From: Ignavibacteria bacterium
GTDB lineage: Bacteria > Bacteroidota > Ignavibacteria > Kapaibacteriales > Kapaibacteriaceae
Direction: 5' to 3'
DNA length: 64,000 bases
Assembly: GCA_016191145.1 (NCBI GenBank)
Contig: JACPPD010000008.1
Location: 1 to 64,000 of the forward strand
The notes below the pieces were generated by a model. It worked only from the letters and a program-made list of their open reading frames with translations, did no database searches and was not told where the DNA came from. A program made the translations under genes and the position numbers. Below, in pieces: positions 24,459 through 33,439 of the stretch. Position 1 is the stretch's first letter. The number at the start of each line of letters is the position of its first letter.

Positions 24459-24734
24459 CCCTGAACTTGGAACCCTGAACTTTGAACTTGGAACTTTGAA
24501 CCCTGAACTTTGAACCCTGAACCCTGAACCCTGAACCTGGAACCCTGAACCCTGAACCCTGAACCCTGAACTTGGAACTTTGAACTTTGAACCCTGAACC
24601 CTGAACCCTGAACCTGGAACCCTGAACCCTGAACCCTGAACTTGGAACTTTGAACCCTGAACTTGGAACTTTGAACCCTGAACTTGGAACTTTGAACCCT
24701 GAACCCTGAACCTGGAACCCTGAACCCTGAACCC
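24459..24734. repeat. Heptanucleotide repeat array, inverted orientation
   Basis: About 39 copies of CTGAACC, TTGAACC, TGGAACC and TTGAACT, the reverse complements of the left array's 7-mers. The two arrays have almost the same length (277 and 276 bp), so they could pair as a long imperfect stem around the 328-bp core. The outer edge reads CACCTGGCACCGGGCAC, mirroring the GTGCCAGGTTCAG at the left edge. The array ends 37 bases before purD. Confidence 0.93.
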
Positions 24735-24771
24735 TTCACCTGGCACCGGGCACAATGCCTACATTTGCCTG

Positions 24772-26094
24772 ATGCCCGAACGCATTTTACTAATTGGCTC
24801 CGGTGGGAGGGAGCATGCATTGGCGCACAGTCTTAGAAATTCAGCTTCATGCGATTGGCTCTGGTGTGCTCCCGGAAATCCGGGGATTGCGAGAGTTGCA
24901 GAGATCGTCGACGTCGACGTGAACGATTCCGATGCAGTAGCACTGTGGTGTAAGAGTCACGATGTTTCGTTCGTGGTTATTGGACCTGAGCAGCCACTGG
25001 CGCTGGGCGTTGCCGATAGCCTGAGGAGTAAGGGTATAGATGTGTTCGGACCTTCAAAGAGGGCGGCAGCATTGGAGACGTCGAAGGGTTTCGCAAAAGA
25101 TTTTATGCTTCGTCACAACATTCCTACAGCCCCCTTCAAAAAATTTGCAATTACCGGCATTGGCTCACTCCACGGCAACCTCTCTAGTGAGGAATGGTTA
25201 AACGATGTTTCATCAGAGGCTCTGAATTATCTCGAAAATCACGATCTGCCCGTCGTCATTAAATACGATGGCCTTGCCGCAGGCAAGGGAGTGGTGGTTG
25301 CCGAGACACACGATGATGCCAAGCGAGCACTGAAGGACATGGCTCGCGGCACGTTTGGCGACGCAGGAATTGTTATTGAAAGTTTTCTTAGGGGGCGAGA
25401 GGCAAGTGTCTTTGCCGTGTGCGACGGAGCCGACTACGTAGTGCTTGCCCCCTCCCAGGATCATAAGCGCATCGGCGAAGGCAATACCGGCAAGAACACC
25501 GGCGGGATGGGAGCATACGCCCCGGTTGGGTGGTTCGACGATTCGATGTTAAGAAAAGTTATAAATAACGTAATTGAACCAACTGTTGCGGGAATGGCGT
25601 CCGAAGGCAATCCATTTGTTGGCTGCCTGTACTGCGGACTAATGATTGATGACAGCGGGAATCCATTCGTTGTTGAATACAATGCGCGCTTTGGCGATCC
25701 CGAAACGCAGGCAGTCCTGGCGGTTCTCGATGCCGATTTTGCTGCCCTGCTTGCATCTGCAGCGAGAGGCGCCGTCGATACGTCGGCTGTTAAGAGCACA
25801 GCACGAGGAGTTGCCGTTAACGTTGTTTTGGCTTCTGCCGGCTATCCCGACGCCTATGAAAAAGGGCATGTAATTACCGGTATCGAAGAAGCGGAGCAGG
25901 ACCCGTGCATCCGTGTGTTTCAGGCAGGAACAAAGCGCAGAGGAGGTGAGACGGTTACCGACGGCGGAAGAGTGCTGGGAGTGACTGCCGTTGCCGATAC
26001 ACTGGATGAAGCGCGGAGAAATGCTTATTCGGCATGTAAAATAATTGACTTTAAAGGAAAATATTACAGATCTGACATTGGGGCTGTTGTTTAA
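24772..26094 (+). CDS. purD: Phosphoribosylamine-glycine ligase
   Basis: A 440-residue ATP-grasp enzyme of purine synthesis (step 2: phosphoribosylamine plus glycine plus ATP to GAR). N domain: ILLIGSGGREHALAHSL, with VVIGPEQPLALGVAD; ATP-grasp: VVIKYDGLAAGKGVVVAET and IGEGNTGKNTGGMGAYAPV; metal and substrate residues in VVEYNARFGDPETQAVL. An insertion of roughly 20 residues (TGIGSLHGNLSSEEWLNDVS) before the ATP-grasp domain makes it slightly longer than usual. No other pur gene is adjacent. It begins right after the inverted heptamer array, so its promoter must lie in or beyond the repeats. Confidence 0.97.
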   Translation: MPERILLIGSGGREHALAHSLRNSASCDWLWCAPGNPGIARVAEIVDVDVNDSDAVALWCKSHDVSFVVIGPEQPLALGVADSLRSKGIDVFGPSKRAAALETSKGFAKDFMLRHNIPTAPFKKFAITGIGSLHGNLSSEEWLNDVSSEALNYLENHDLPVVIKYDGLAAGKGVVVAETHDDAKRALKDMARGTFGDAGIVIESFLRGREASVFAVCDGADYVVLAPSQDHKRIGEGNTGKNTGGMGAYAPVGWFDDSMLRKVINNVIEPTVAGMASEGNPFVGCLYCGLMIDDSGNPFVVEYNARFGDPETQAVLAVLDADFAALLASAARGAVDTSAVKSTARGVAVNVVLASAGYPDAYEKGHVITGIEEAEQDPCIRVFQAGTKRRGGETVTDGGRVLGVTAVADTLDEARRNAYSACKIIDFKGKYYRSDIGAVV

Positions 26095-26131
26095 ATTTAT
26101 TCAACCACTTTAGACTGCCGACAACTAACGC

Positions 26132-27064
26132 ATGAAGATTCTCATTACCGGCGGAGCCGGATTTATTGGGTCGCACATTGCAGATGCCTACGTGAGTGCA
26201 GGGCACGATGTTGTGATTGTAGACGACCTAACCACCGGGCGCGAAGAGTTTGTACCAAAGGGCGCGCGATTCATCAAGATGGACATTACATCTCCGGAAA
26301 TCGATGATCTGTTTGAGCAGGAAAAATTCCAGGTTGTGAATCATCACGCGGCACACATGGAGCTGCGTGTAAGTGTGGACAAACCCCTTCACGATGCAGA
26401 GGTGAATATTCTTGGATCGGTTCGGTTGCTGGAAGCGGCTCGCAGAACGCATGTTCACCATTGCGTGTTGGCATCGAGTGTTGCAGTGTTAGGTAATTTT
26501 CTTACGATACCGGCAGACGAGACACATCCAACCAGGCCTATATCACCATACGGAGTGTCAAAGCTTGCCATGGAGCATTATGCAGAGTATTTCAGGACGT
26601 CTCATGGAATGCGCATTACCGTATTCAGGTATACCAACATTTACGGTCCGCGGCAGAACCCCTTTGGCGAAAGTGGTGTTGTGGGAATTTTTCTCAACAA
26701 GTTCCTGAATGGCTCGGTTGCCACAATACATGGCGACGGTGAGCAGTTGCGCGATTATCTTTACGTCAGCGATGTTGTTCGAGCCAACCTGATTGCAACT
26801 GAACGTTCCTTAAACGGAACGTTTATGTTGTGTGCAAACTCGGAAACCAGCGTGAATGAAGTGGTGAGGCTGTTGCACGAGCATATTCACGCTAAGGATG
26901 CATCGTTTCCATGTGAGGTAGAAAACGGCCCGTCGAAGGTTGGTGACCCGCCAATAACACGCGGTTCCTTTGCGCGGTTCAGTGCGCTGTCTGGATGGAA
27001 ACCTGCCACTGGAATCGATCATGGGATAGCCGAGACAACTGCCTGGTTTCTTAATCGCAGGTAA
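26132..27064 (+). CDS. NAD-dependent sugar-nucleotide epimerase/dehydratase (extended SDR)
   Basis: A 310-residue extended short-chain dehydrogenase. It opens with the Rossmann motif MKILITGGAGFIGSHIADAY and an acidic residue at the end of strand 2 (VDDLTTGR), which favours NAD. The catalytic set is the Ser in LASSVAVLG and the Y-x-x-x-K in SPYGVSKLAMEHYAEYF; FRYTNIYGPRQ and GDGEQLRDYLYVSD complete the GalE/WbpP-like pattern. It probably interconverts a UDP-hexose for envelope polysaccharide, but the exact sugar cannot be read off. It lies 37 bp after purD and 78 bp before the respiratory locus on the same strand. Confidence 0.88.
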   Translation: MKILITGGAGFIGSHIADAYVSAGHDVVIVDDLTTGREEFVPKGARFIKMDITSPEIDDLFEQEKFQVVNHHAAHMELRVSVDKPLHDAEVNILGSVRLLEAARRTHVHHCVLASSVAVLGNFLTIPADETHPTRPISPYGVSKLAMEHYAEYFRTSHGMRITVFRYTNIYGPRQNPFGESGVVGIFLNKFLNGSVATIHGDGEQLRDYLYVSDVVRANLIATERSLNGTFMLCANSETSVNEVVRLLHEHIHAKDASFPCEVENGPSKVGDPPITRGSFARFSALSGWKPATGIDHGIAETTAWFLNRR

Positions 27065-27142
27065 TTGCGTAGTGATATTTTGTGAAAGAATGTATTTTCG
27101 GACGCTTTTCAACCAAGGTCGTATCCATTCTGAGATCAGTGC

Positions 27143-27673
27143 ATGTTCTTAGTATCGCGTTTTTTTATACGTGCAGTAGGATTTGTGTTTTTTGCTGCTG
27201 CATTGAGTAGTTGTAACCTCGATGGTTTTTTTACCAAGTATGGTGACGATCCGGTTTGGGTCGACCCAAACACTCACAGTGCAGCGGCTGCCTCCGCTGA
27301 TGCAGGTGGTCCGGGTAAGGACGTTTACAGCCACATCTGCGCCGCATGCCACCTTGGCAGCGGCAAAGGAGTTCCAGGCAATAACATCCCGCCATTGGCT
27401 GGGTCTGCTTTTGCTCAGGGAGATCCGTCGGTTCCTATACGGATTGTTTTGCACGGATTCCGCGGACCCATTGAGCGTGTAGGAACGCGCATCAACGGTC
27501 AGATGGCGTCATGGAAGGATCAGCTCAGCGACCAGCAGATTGCAGACGTGCTCACGTACGTCCGCTCTTCTTTTGGCAACAACGCGCCTGCCGTAAAACC
27601 AGACGAAGTGGCGGCCATCCGTGAGGCAACCGCTTCGAGATTTGTACCGTTCACAGAGAGTGAGTTGCAATGA
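27143..27673 (+). CDS. Lipid-anchored monoheme cytochrome c
   Basis: A 176-residue c-type cytochrome. The signal region (IRAVGFVFFAAALSSC) ends in a lipobox, so it should be a lipoprotein on the periplasmic side. A single heme site, CAACH, lies near residue 70, and QMASWKDQLSDQQIADVLTY supplies the typical Met axial ligand and final helix. It overlaps coxB by four bases (ATGA), so translation is coupled. By position it is the electron carrier between alternative complex III and the oxidase, equivalent to the cytochrome c domain fused to subunit II in true caa3 oxidases. Confidence 0.9.
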   Translation: MFLVSRFFIRAVGFVFFAAALSSCNLDGFFTKYGDDPVWVDPNTHSAAAASADAGGPGKDVYSHICAACHLGSGKGVPGNNIPPLAGSAFAQGDPSVPIRIVLHGFRGPIERVGTRINGQMASWKDQLSDQQIADVLTYVRSSFGNNAPAVKPDEVAAIREATASRFVPFTESELQ

Positions 27674-28500
27674 AGAGTGTATTCGATTTCCTGGGTTGGT
27701 TTCCCGAAAACATTTCAACGTTTGGTGGTGAACTCGATGCTTTGTTTGCCATCATCTGGTGGGTGTGTGTTGGGATTTTCTTTCTCACCTTTGGCTTGAT
27801 GGCAATCTTCATGATTGTGTATCGAAATCGGGATGGTCACCGCGGATACAATTATCATGGAAACAACATTCTGGAAATTGCGTGGACAATTCTGCCAACA
27901 ATTCTCTTTGCCGGGATCGGGTTGTATTCAAATGAAATTTGGGAAGTAACGAAATACTCAAACCGCAATCCGAAGCCGGACGTTGAAATCCTGATGCTCG
28001 GTAAACAATTCACCTGGATGTTTTTGTATCCGGGCGCCGATGGAAAATTTGGTCGTAATGCATACACGGACAGAACGGCGCGCGCAGATATGTCGGCAAC
28101 AAATCCGTTTGGCCGCGATTCGTTAGACCCCGCAGGCGCCGATGATTTCATGGTTGAAAATCAGTTCAGAGTTCCCGTCAACGCCAATGTAGTAGTGCGC
28201 GGCTCAACAATCGACGTCCTGCACTCATTCTTTCTACCCCATGCCCGTGTAAAACAGGACGTGATCCCTGGAACATGGATGAACATCTGGTTCAACATTT
28301 TCAAAACAGGCAAATACGAACTTGCGTGCGCAGAACTCTGCGGCAGCGGACACTACGCGATGCGTGCTGAATATCAAGTGCTTTCTAACGCCGATTACGA
28401 TGCCTGGCTGAATCAGAAATCAGCGGAAATAAAGGGGATGAATGCAGGCGTCGCCGAAGAACCTGCCGCTGCAGATACAACTGCGCCAAAGTCAATGTAA
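27670..28500 (+). CDS. coxB: Cytochrome c oxidase subunit II
   Basis: A 276-residue subunit with two N-terminal membrane helices (IIWWVCVGIFFLTFGLMAIF and a second ending in NEIWE) and a periplasmic cupredoxin domain. The CuA ligands are in VLHSFFLP and in CAELCGSGHYAMRAE (both Cys, His and Met). It accepts electrons from cytochrome c and passes them to heme a in subunit I. It has no fused cytochrome c domain; a separate cytochrome gene overlaps its start instead. The C-terminal tail is Ala/Pro-rich. First subunit gene of the oxidase cluster. Confidence 0.97.
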   Translation: MKSVFDFLGWFPENISTFGGELDALFAIIWWVCVGIFFLTFGLMAIFMIVYRNRDGHRGYNYHGNNILEIAWTILPTILFAGIGLYSNEIWEVTKYSNRNPKPDVEILMLGKQFTWMFLYPGADGKFGRNAYTDRTARADMSATNPFGRDSLDPAGADDFMVENQFRVPVNANVVVRGSTIDVLHSFFLPHARVKQDVIPGTWMNIWFNIFKTGKYELACAELCGSGHYAMRAEYQVLSNADYDAWLNQKSAEIKGMNAGVAEEPAAADTTAPKSM

Positions 28501-28534
28501 ACAACGATAACAACTGAGCAATTAAGGTAATGTC

Positions 28535-30358
28535 ATGAGTACCGAAGCCATCGCCCATTCACCATCGCACGAACATGTGCACGAAGAGGCACATCATCAT
28601 GTTCTTCCGTGGTACCGGCGGTACCTCTTTTCAACAGATCATAAGGTGATTGCTAAGCAGTTCATGCTTACGTCGTTCATCTTCCTGTTCATCGGTGGTG
28701 CGTTTGCACTAATAATCAGATGGCAGCTCGCCTATCCTGGAAAACCAATACCTGTTATTGGAGCACTGTTTCCCAGCACATGGGTAACAGAACCGGGAAG
28801 CGGAATCATCACTCCGGAGTTTTTTGCGCAGTTGCTAACAATGCACGGTTCAATCATGATCTTCTTCGTGATTATTCCATTAGCTGTAGGCATGTTCGGG
28901 AATTTCTGCATCCCACTCATGATTGGCACCAACGACATGGCGCTGCCTCGCCTGAACATGTGGTCGTTCTGGCTGCTGCCGCCCGCAGGACTCATCATTC
29001 TCACAGGATTTTTTACACCATCGGGTTATGCTGCTGCCGGGTGGACGAGTTACCCGCCCCTTGCTGCGCAGACAGGATATCCCACATTCACGTTTACCGG
29101 ACAGACACTTTGGCTGATAGCAGTATTCCTCATTGGATTTTCTTCTATCATGGGAGGTGTGAACTACATCACTACCGTTCTAAACAAGCGTGCCAAAGGG
29201 ATGAGATTGTTTGATATGCCCCTTACAATTTGGGCAATCTTTATTACGGCAATTCTTGCCGTGTTGGGTACTCCGGTGCTGGCAGCCGGACTGGCGATGT
29301 TATTCTTTGATAATTTCCTGCATACCAGTTTCTTCCTCCCGGACAATCTCGTTACGTCTTCGAAATATTTTGGAGGGGGCCAGCCAGTGTTGTTCCAACA
29401 TGTGTTCTGGTTCTACTCACACCCGGCAGTGTATATCATGCTGGTGCCGCTAATGGGTGTTGTGAGCGATGTTATCTCGACGTTCTCGCGTAAACCGATC
29501 TTCGGTTATAAGGCTATGATTTTTGCCATTGCAAGTATCGCGGGTCTGGGATTTATTGTTTGGGGACACCACATGTTTCAGTCCGGCATGAACCCCTTGC
29601 TTGGAACAACCTTCATGCTCTCGACAATTGTGATTGCCGTTCCGTCGGCAATCAAGGTTTTTAACTGGCTCGGGACGTTATGGAGGGGCAACATTCATTA
29701 TTCCGCGGCCATGTTGAGTGCTCTTGCCTTTGTAAGCATGTTTATTATCGGCGGATTGTCCGGTGTGTTTATGGCCTCGGCGCCAGTTGATATATACATT
29801 CACGATACTTACTTCATTGTTGCCCACATTCACTACGTGCTATTTGGCGGATCCCTCTTTGGCATCTTCGCAGGCTTGTATTACTGGTTCCCAAAGATGT
29901 TTGGAAAGATGCTGAGCGAAACCTGGGGTCGGCGTCACTTATTCTGGACATTTATCGGTTTCAACGTTTGCTTTTTCCCAATGCACGTGCTGGGCCTTGG
30001 CGGCCACATGCGCCGCATTTACGATCCCAATGTTTACGACTTCCTAAAGGGATTGCATCCCATGAACCAAATCATCACGTACGGCGCATTCTTATTAGGA
30101 TTTGCGCAACTGATACTTATCGGTAACATTCTCTACTCGCTGTTTTTTGGCAAAAAGGCTTCTCGAAATCCGTGGCATGCAAACTCGCTGGAATGGGCAG
30201 CTCCGCCGCACCCGGGACACGGCAATTTTGATTCTGACATCACAGTCTATCGTGGACCTTACGAGTATAGTGTGGCCGACCGCGAACTGGACTACTGGCC
30301 GCAATGGGAACCTGGCAAGGCGATATCTATTCACCACCATACTATTGCTGTCGATTGA
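28535..30358 (+). CDS. coxA: Cytochrome c oxidase subunit I, A2-type
   Basis: The 607-residue catalytic subunit with 12 or more helices. Visible sites are LLTMHGSIMIFFV (heme a ligand region), FWFYSHPAVYIML (CuB His and cross-linked Tyr region), the histidine pair in VWGHHMFQSGM, and DTYFIVAHIHYVLFG (heme a3 and a ligands). The motif YSHPAVY replaces XGHPEVY: the Glu of the D channel is absent and the Tyr-Ser pair takes over, which defines A2-type heme-copper oxidases as in Rhodothermus and Thermus caa3. The protein reduces oxygen to water and pumps protons. It ends one base into the start of ctaA. Confidence 0.97.
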   Translation: MSTEAIAHSPSHEHVHEEAHHHVLPWYRRYLFSTDHKVIAKQFMLTSFIFLFIGGAFALIIRWQLAYPGKPIPVIGALFPSTWVTEPGSGIITPEFFAQLLTMHGSIMIFFVIIPLAVGMFGNFCIPLMIGTNDMALPRLNMWSFWLLPPAGLIILTGFFTPSGYAAAGWTSYPPLAAQTGYPTFTFTGQTLWLIAVFLIGFSSIMGGVNYITTVLNKRAKGMRLFDMPLTIWAIFITAILAVLGTPVLAAGLAMLFFDNFLHTSFFLPDNLVTSSKYFGGGQPVLFQHVFWFYSHPAVYIMLVPLMGVVSDVISTFSRKPIFGYKAMIFAIASIAGLGFIVWGHHMFQSGMNPLLGTTFMLSTIVIAVPSAIKVFNWLGTLWRGNIHYSAAMLSALAFVSMFIIGGLSGVFMASAPVDIYIHDTYFIVAHIHYVLFGGSLFGIFAGLYYWFPKMFGKMLSETWGRRHLFWTFIGFNVCFFPMHVLGLGGHMRRIYDPNVYDFLKGLHPMNQIITYGAFLLGFAQLILIGNILYSLFFGKKASRNPWHANSLEWAAPPHPGHGNFDSDITVYRGPYEYSVADRELDYWPQWEPGKAISIHHHTIAVD

Positions 30359-31521
30359 TGACTCATCTGCATCGTGTGGGCATTCTGCTGACCGTGTTAA
30401 CATTTACGCTCATCGTGTGGGGTGGCCATGTTAATTCGACAAACAGTGGAATGGCGTTTTCAGATTGGCCGACGTCCAACACGTCTGCAATGATTACCTA
30501 CACACCATCTGAGTGGCTGTGGCAGGGAGACCGTTTTTGGGAACATGGACATCGGTTGTTGGCAACGATTGTTGGTATAGTTACTACCATCATGCTCGTT
30601 ATTGCCTATCGTGCCACACCGCGAGAGCGCCGGCCAAACGGAATCATTATCGCGTTCGCGGCATTCGTGTTTGCTACGGTGGCATCAGCGCTCGTAGGAG
30701 TCAATCCTATGTCCGGTGGATTCATGGAGTCGTTCATGATTACGCTGGCAATTGCGTTTGCTTACTTTTTATATCGCAGCGCAAAAACTTTAGGGCAGGT
30801 TCGCATTTTATGGTTATCCCTAGCAGCTTTTACCTCTGTATGCCTGCAGGGAGCGTTCGGAGGCTACACGGTTAGGAATAACCTGCCGTGGTGGACGTCG
30901 ACAGTTCACGGAGTCCTGGCTGAAGTCTTCTTCATGATTGTGATAGGAATCACGTTTCTCACAGTACGGAGACAAGGTGCGAGAAATACGGATAACGAAA
31001 GGCTGAAGCCAACACCGACGCTGAAAGTAATTATATTTACTACATGGGGTTTCAGTTTTATTCAGTTCATCCTTGGGGCGTTAACACGTCACAACCATGC
31101 CTGGAGCGCAAGCCTATCATGGCCTCAATGGAACAGTGAGGGATTTTTTCCCAGTTCCGATTTGCTGCAGCATCCGCAAGTACTGATACACTTTTTTCAC
31201 AGAACGTTTGCCTACGCCGTAGCGCTCATGATGGCAGTGCAATGGGCTGCAATGAGAAGGGCGGTCAAGAGCGGTAAAACCCTGCCAAAGAACGCAGAAA
31301 GAATATCATTTGTTGGATGCGTTCTGGTAATTGCTCAGATAGCTCTTGGTGTTCTGGTTCTGCAAACTTTACGCAACGAAGTCGTCACCACACTCCATGT
31401 GATGATCGGCGTGGCGTTGCTGGCAATGAACACTGTTCTGATGTATACAGTTGGCGGCAAACACCAGCCTGAAGCTGAAGCCGTTCACCAGGCAATGCTT
31501 GTTGGAGGGGGCAGACGATGA
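30358..31521 (+). CDS. ctaA: Heme A synthase (COX15/CtaA family)
   Basis: An eight-helix membrane protein of about 387 residues that oxidises the C8 methyl of heme O to make heme A for the oxidase. I start it at the ATG overlapping the coxA stop (TGATG), giving MTHLHRVGILLTVLTFTLIV; the track's earlier Met lies in coxA. His-containing helices include FWEHGHRLLATIVGI, TSTVHGVLAEVFFM, ALTRHNHAW and HFFHRTFAYAVAL, the heme ligands of the family. Gene order and overlaps place it in one transcription unit with coxA and ctaB. Confidence 0.92.
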   Translation: MTHLHRVGILLTVLTFTLIVWGGHVNSTNSGMAFSDWPTSNTSAMITYTPSEWLWQGDRFWEHGHRLLATIVGIVTTIMLVIAYRATPRERRPNGIIIAFAAFVFATVASALVGVNPMSGGFMESFMITLAIAFAYFLYRSAKTLGQVRILWLSLAAFTSVCLQGAFGGYTVRNNLPWWTSTVHGVLAEVFFMIVIGITFLTVRRQGARNTDNERLKPTPTLKVIIFTTWGFSFIQFILGALTRHNHAWSASLSWPQWNSEGFFPSSDLLQHPQVLIHFFHRTFAYAVALMMAVQWAAMRRAVKSGKTLPKNAERISFVGCVLVIAQIALGVLVLQTLRNEVVTTLHVMIGVALLAMNTVLMYTVGGKHQPEAEAVHQAMLVGGGRR

Positions 31522-32450
31522 ACCCTACGCAATCATCCGTCCAAGCACTTCCGAAATCAGTAGAACAAACAGCGTCGTCTGTTCTCGGTGATTATTACGA
31601 ACTCACAAAGCCAGGCATAACGCAAATGGTTGCGCTGACGACGCTGACTGGCTACTACGTTGCGATTCCAGTATCGTTTGTTGATTATGCCGGCAACAGC
31701 AGCAATTGGATACATTTTTTTCTCACGATGATTGGCACAATAGCTATCAGCGCCGGAAGCTGCGTGTTTAATCACATTGCAGAGCGTAAAGAAGATGCCA
31801 TGATGAAGCGGACGGCTACACGCCCCCTTCCATCGGGGTCAGTTTCGGTTTCACAAGCTGCTCTATTTGGATCTATGCTGACGGCGATTGGTGCAGCTAT
31901 GCTGTGGAACGTAAATATAGTTACTTTCCTTCTGGCTGTTATCACATGGATTGTATACGTTGTTGTCTACACGCCTCTGAAGAAACGAAGCACGCTCTCG
32001 CTGCTGATTGGCGGAATACCAGGCGCGCTGCCGTTTGCGGGAGGGTGGACAGCCGTTAGAGGAACGCCGGATGTTGAAGCATGGTCGTTTTTTGCCATAT
32101 TATTTTTTTGGCAGCTCCCGCATTTTTTGGCGCTCTCGTGGATGTATCGTCACGATTACCGCGAAGGCGGATTTGTGATGCATGCCATTAGCGACAGAAC
32201 AGGAAGGTCGGTTGCCCTTCAATCGGTGATGTACTCACTGCTCACGCTTGCTACGTTCATGGTGCCGTTTTTACTTGGCTTAGCTGGAATGGTGTATGTG
32301 TTGGGAGCTTTTGGATTAGGGCTTTGGCTATGCGTAGAATCAATTCAATTCTTGCGCCGGCGTCAGCACCGATCTGCCCGAAGGCTTTTGCTTACATCGT
32401 ATGCAGCATTGATGGGAGTGCTGGTTTTGTTGATTATCGACAAAGTTTAA
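31518..32450 (+). CDS. ctaB: Protoheme IX farnesyltransferase (heme O synthase)
   Basis: A 310-residue UbiA-family membrane prenyltransferase that adds a farnesyl group to heme B. It has YYELTKPGITQMVALTTLTG, the first Asp-rich-type motif in NHIAERKEDAMMKRTATRPL, and YTPLKKRSTLSLLIGGIPGA. The expected eight to nine helices are present. It overlaps ctaA by four bases (ATGA). Product heme O goes to CtaA. Also called cyoE in other systems; the ctaB name fits the oxidase context. Confidence 0.95.
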   Translation: MNPTQSSVQALPKSVEQTASSVLGDYYELTKPGITQMVALTTLTGYYVAIPVSFVDYAGNSSNWIHFFLTMIGTIAISAGSCVFNHIAERKEDAMMKRTATRPLPSGSVSVSQAALFGSMLTAIGAAMLWNVNIVTFLLAVITWIVYVVVYTPLKKRSTLSLLIGGIPGALPFAGGWTAVRGTPDVEAWSFFAILFFWQLPHFLALSWMYRHDYREGGFVMHAISDRTGRSVALQSVMYSLLTLATFMVPFLLGLAGMVYVLGAFGLGLWLCVESIQFLRRRQHRSARRLLLTSYAALMGVLVLLIIDKV

Positions 32451-32482
32451 CAACGTGAACAATCAATTCCAATGGTGACAAT

Positions 32483-33106
32483 ATGTCGGCTGGTTTAAGT
32501 CTTGCCCACGAACCGGTAACGCGGATCCCGCACGGTAAGCTTCTGATGTGGATTTTTCTCGCATCGGAGCTCATGTTTTTCTCCGGTTTTTTTGGTGCAT
32601 TCATTGTTTTGCGGAACACGAATTACGACGTGTTTGGTCAGGGTTCGGCACACCTTAGCTGGCCCCTTGCATTATTGAACACATTCATCCTTATTGCCAG
32701 TTCACTCACGATGGCGTTATCGATATACCACCTTGAGCGCAACAACAGAGGATTATTCAGGTTGTTTCTTGGTTTGACGATTTGCGGAGGCTTTGGCTTT
32801 CTCATTGTAAAGTGGTTCGAATACAGCGCAAAATTTTCCGATGGATTATTTCCAGGACAGCAGCACCACACTATTTTCTATTCGTTCTATTTTTTGATGA
32901 CGGGATTTCACGCACTGCACGTTATGGCAGGGATGATTCCGATGGGATTCATGTGGATGCGTTCGTTCTCAGAAAAAGGGTATCCCTTCCCGCGCAAGGT
33001 TGAAACTCTTGGATTGTACTGGCACTTTGTAGACCTCATGTGGATTTTCATCTTCCCGGCTTTGTACCTGATGATTCCATATCACGCTGCAATTCCTCAT
33101 CACTGA
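32483..33106 (+). CDS. coxC: Cytochrome c oxidase subunit III
   Basis: A 207-residue five-helix subunit: GKLLMWIFLASELMFFSGFF near the N-terminus, HTIFYSFYFLMTGFHALHVM in the middle, and LGLYWHFVDLMWIFIFPALY at the C-terminus, all diagnostic of subunit III. It lacks the first two helices found in mitochondrial-type subunit III, as is usual for this bacterial form. It stabilises proton pumping by subunit I. It follows ctaB after 32 bp and precedes coxD. Confidence 0.95.
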   Translation: MSAGLSLAHEPVTRIPHGKLLMWIFLASELMFFSGFFGAFIVLRNTNYDVFGQGSAHLSWPLALLNTFILIASSLTMALSIYHLERNNRGLFRLFLGLTICGGFGFLIVKWFEYSAKFSDGLFPGQQHHTIFYSFYFLMTGFHALHVMAGMIPMGFMWMRSFSEKGYPFPRKVETLGLYWHFVDLMWIFIFPALYLMIPYHAAIPHH

Positions 33107-33124
33107 TCTGCAACGGAGTTTTCT

Positions 33125-33439
33125 ATGTCGACCGATCATACCAATGTTGTCCCTTCGTACATGAAGGTATTTTATACGCTCTCTGTGTTAACCGTTTTAA
33201 CTGTAGTTGCAGCGAAGGCGCTCGAGTTTCCGCATACATGGGGCATGATAGGAGACATCCTGCATGTTACCATCGGTGTAGTAATCGCAATCATCAAGGT
33301 GATGTGCGTTATGTACATTTTCATGCATTTGAAGTTCGACAATCCCCTGATCCGCATCGCCGTATTTGTTCCAGTATTCCTGTTCAGCGTTATGGTGTTT
33401 GCGCTCAATTTCCTTGAAACATGGCACTATACGTACTAG
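33125..33439 (+). CDS. coxD: Cytochrome c oxidase subunit IV (bacterial COX4 type)
   Basis: A 104-residue protein with three membrane helices (YTLSVLTVLTVVAAKALEF; VTIGVVIAIIKVMCVMYIFM with HLKF; FVPVFLFSVMVFALNFLE). The sequence KVMCVMYIFMHLKFD is the usual signature of the small prokaryotic oxidase subunit IV. Its C-terminal codons overlap the first 19 bases of the sco gene. It has a structural role in the oxidase. Confidence 0.88.
   Translation: MSTDHTNVVPSYMKVFYTLSVLTVLTVVAAKALEFPHTWGMIGDILHVTIGVVIAIIKVMCVMYIFMHLKFDNPLIRIAVFVPVFLFSVMVFALNFLETWHYTY

Noticed and set aside
23746-24820. ORFs with repeated FKVQGSGFRVQ-type peptides
   Set aside because: Three heptamers equal seven codons, so any frame stays open; they run out of the DUF3127 frame or into purD upstream sequence.
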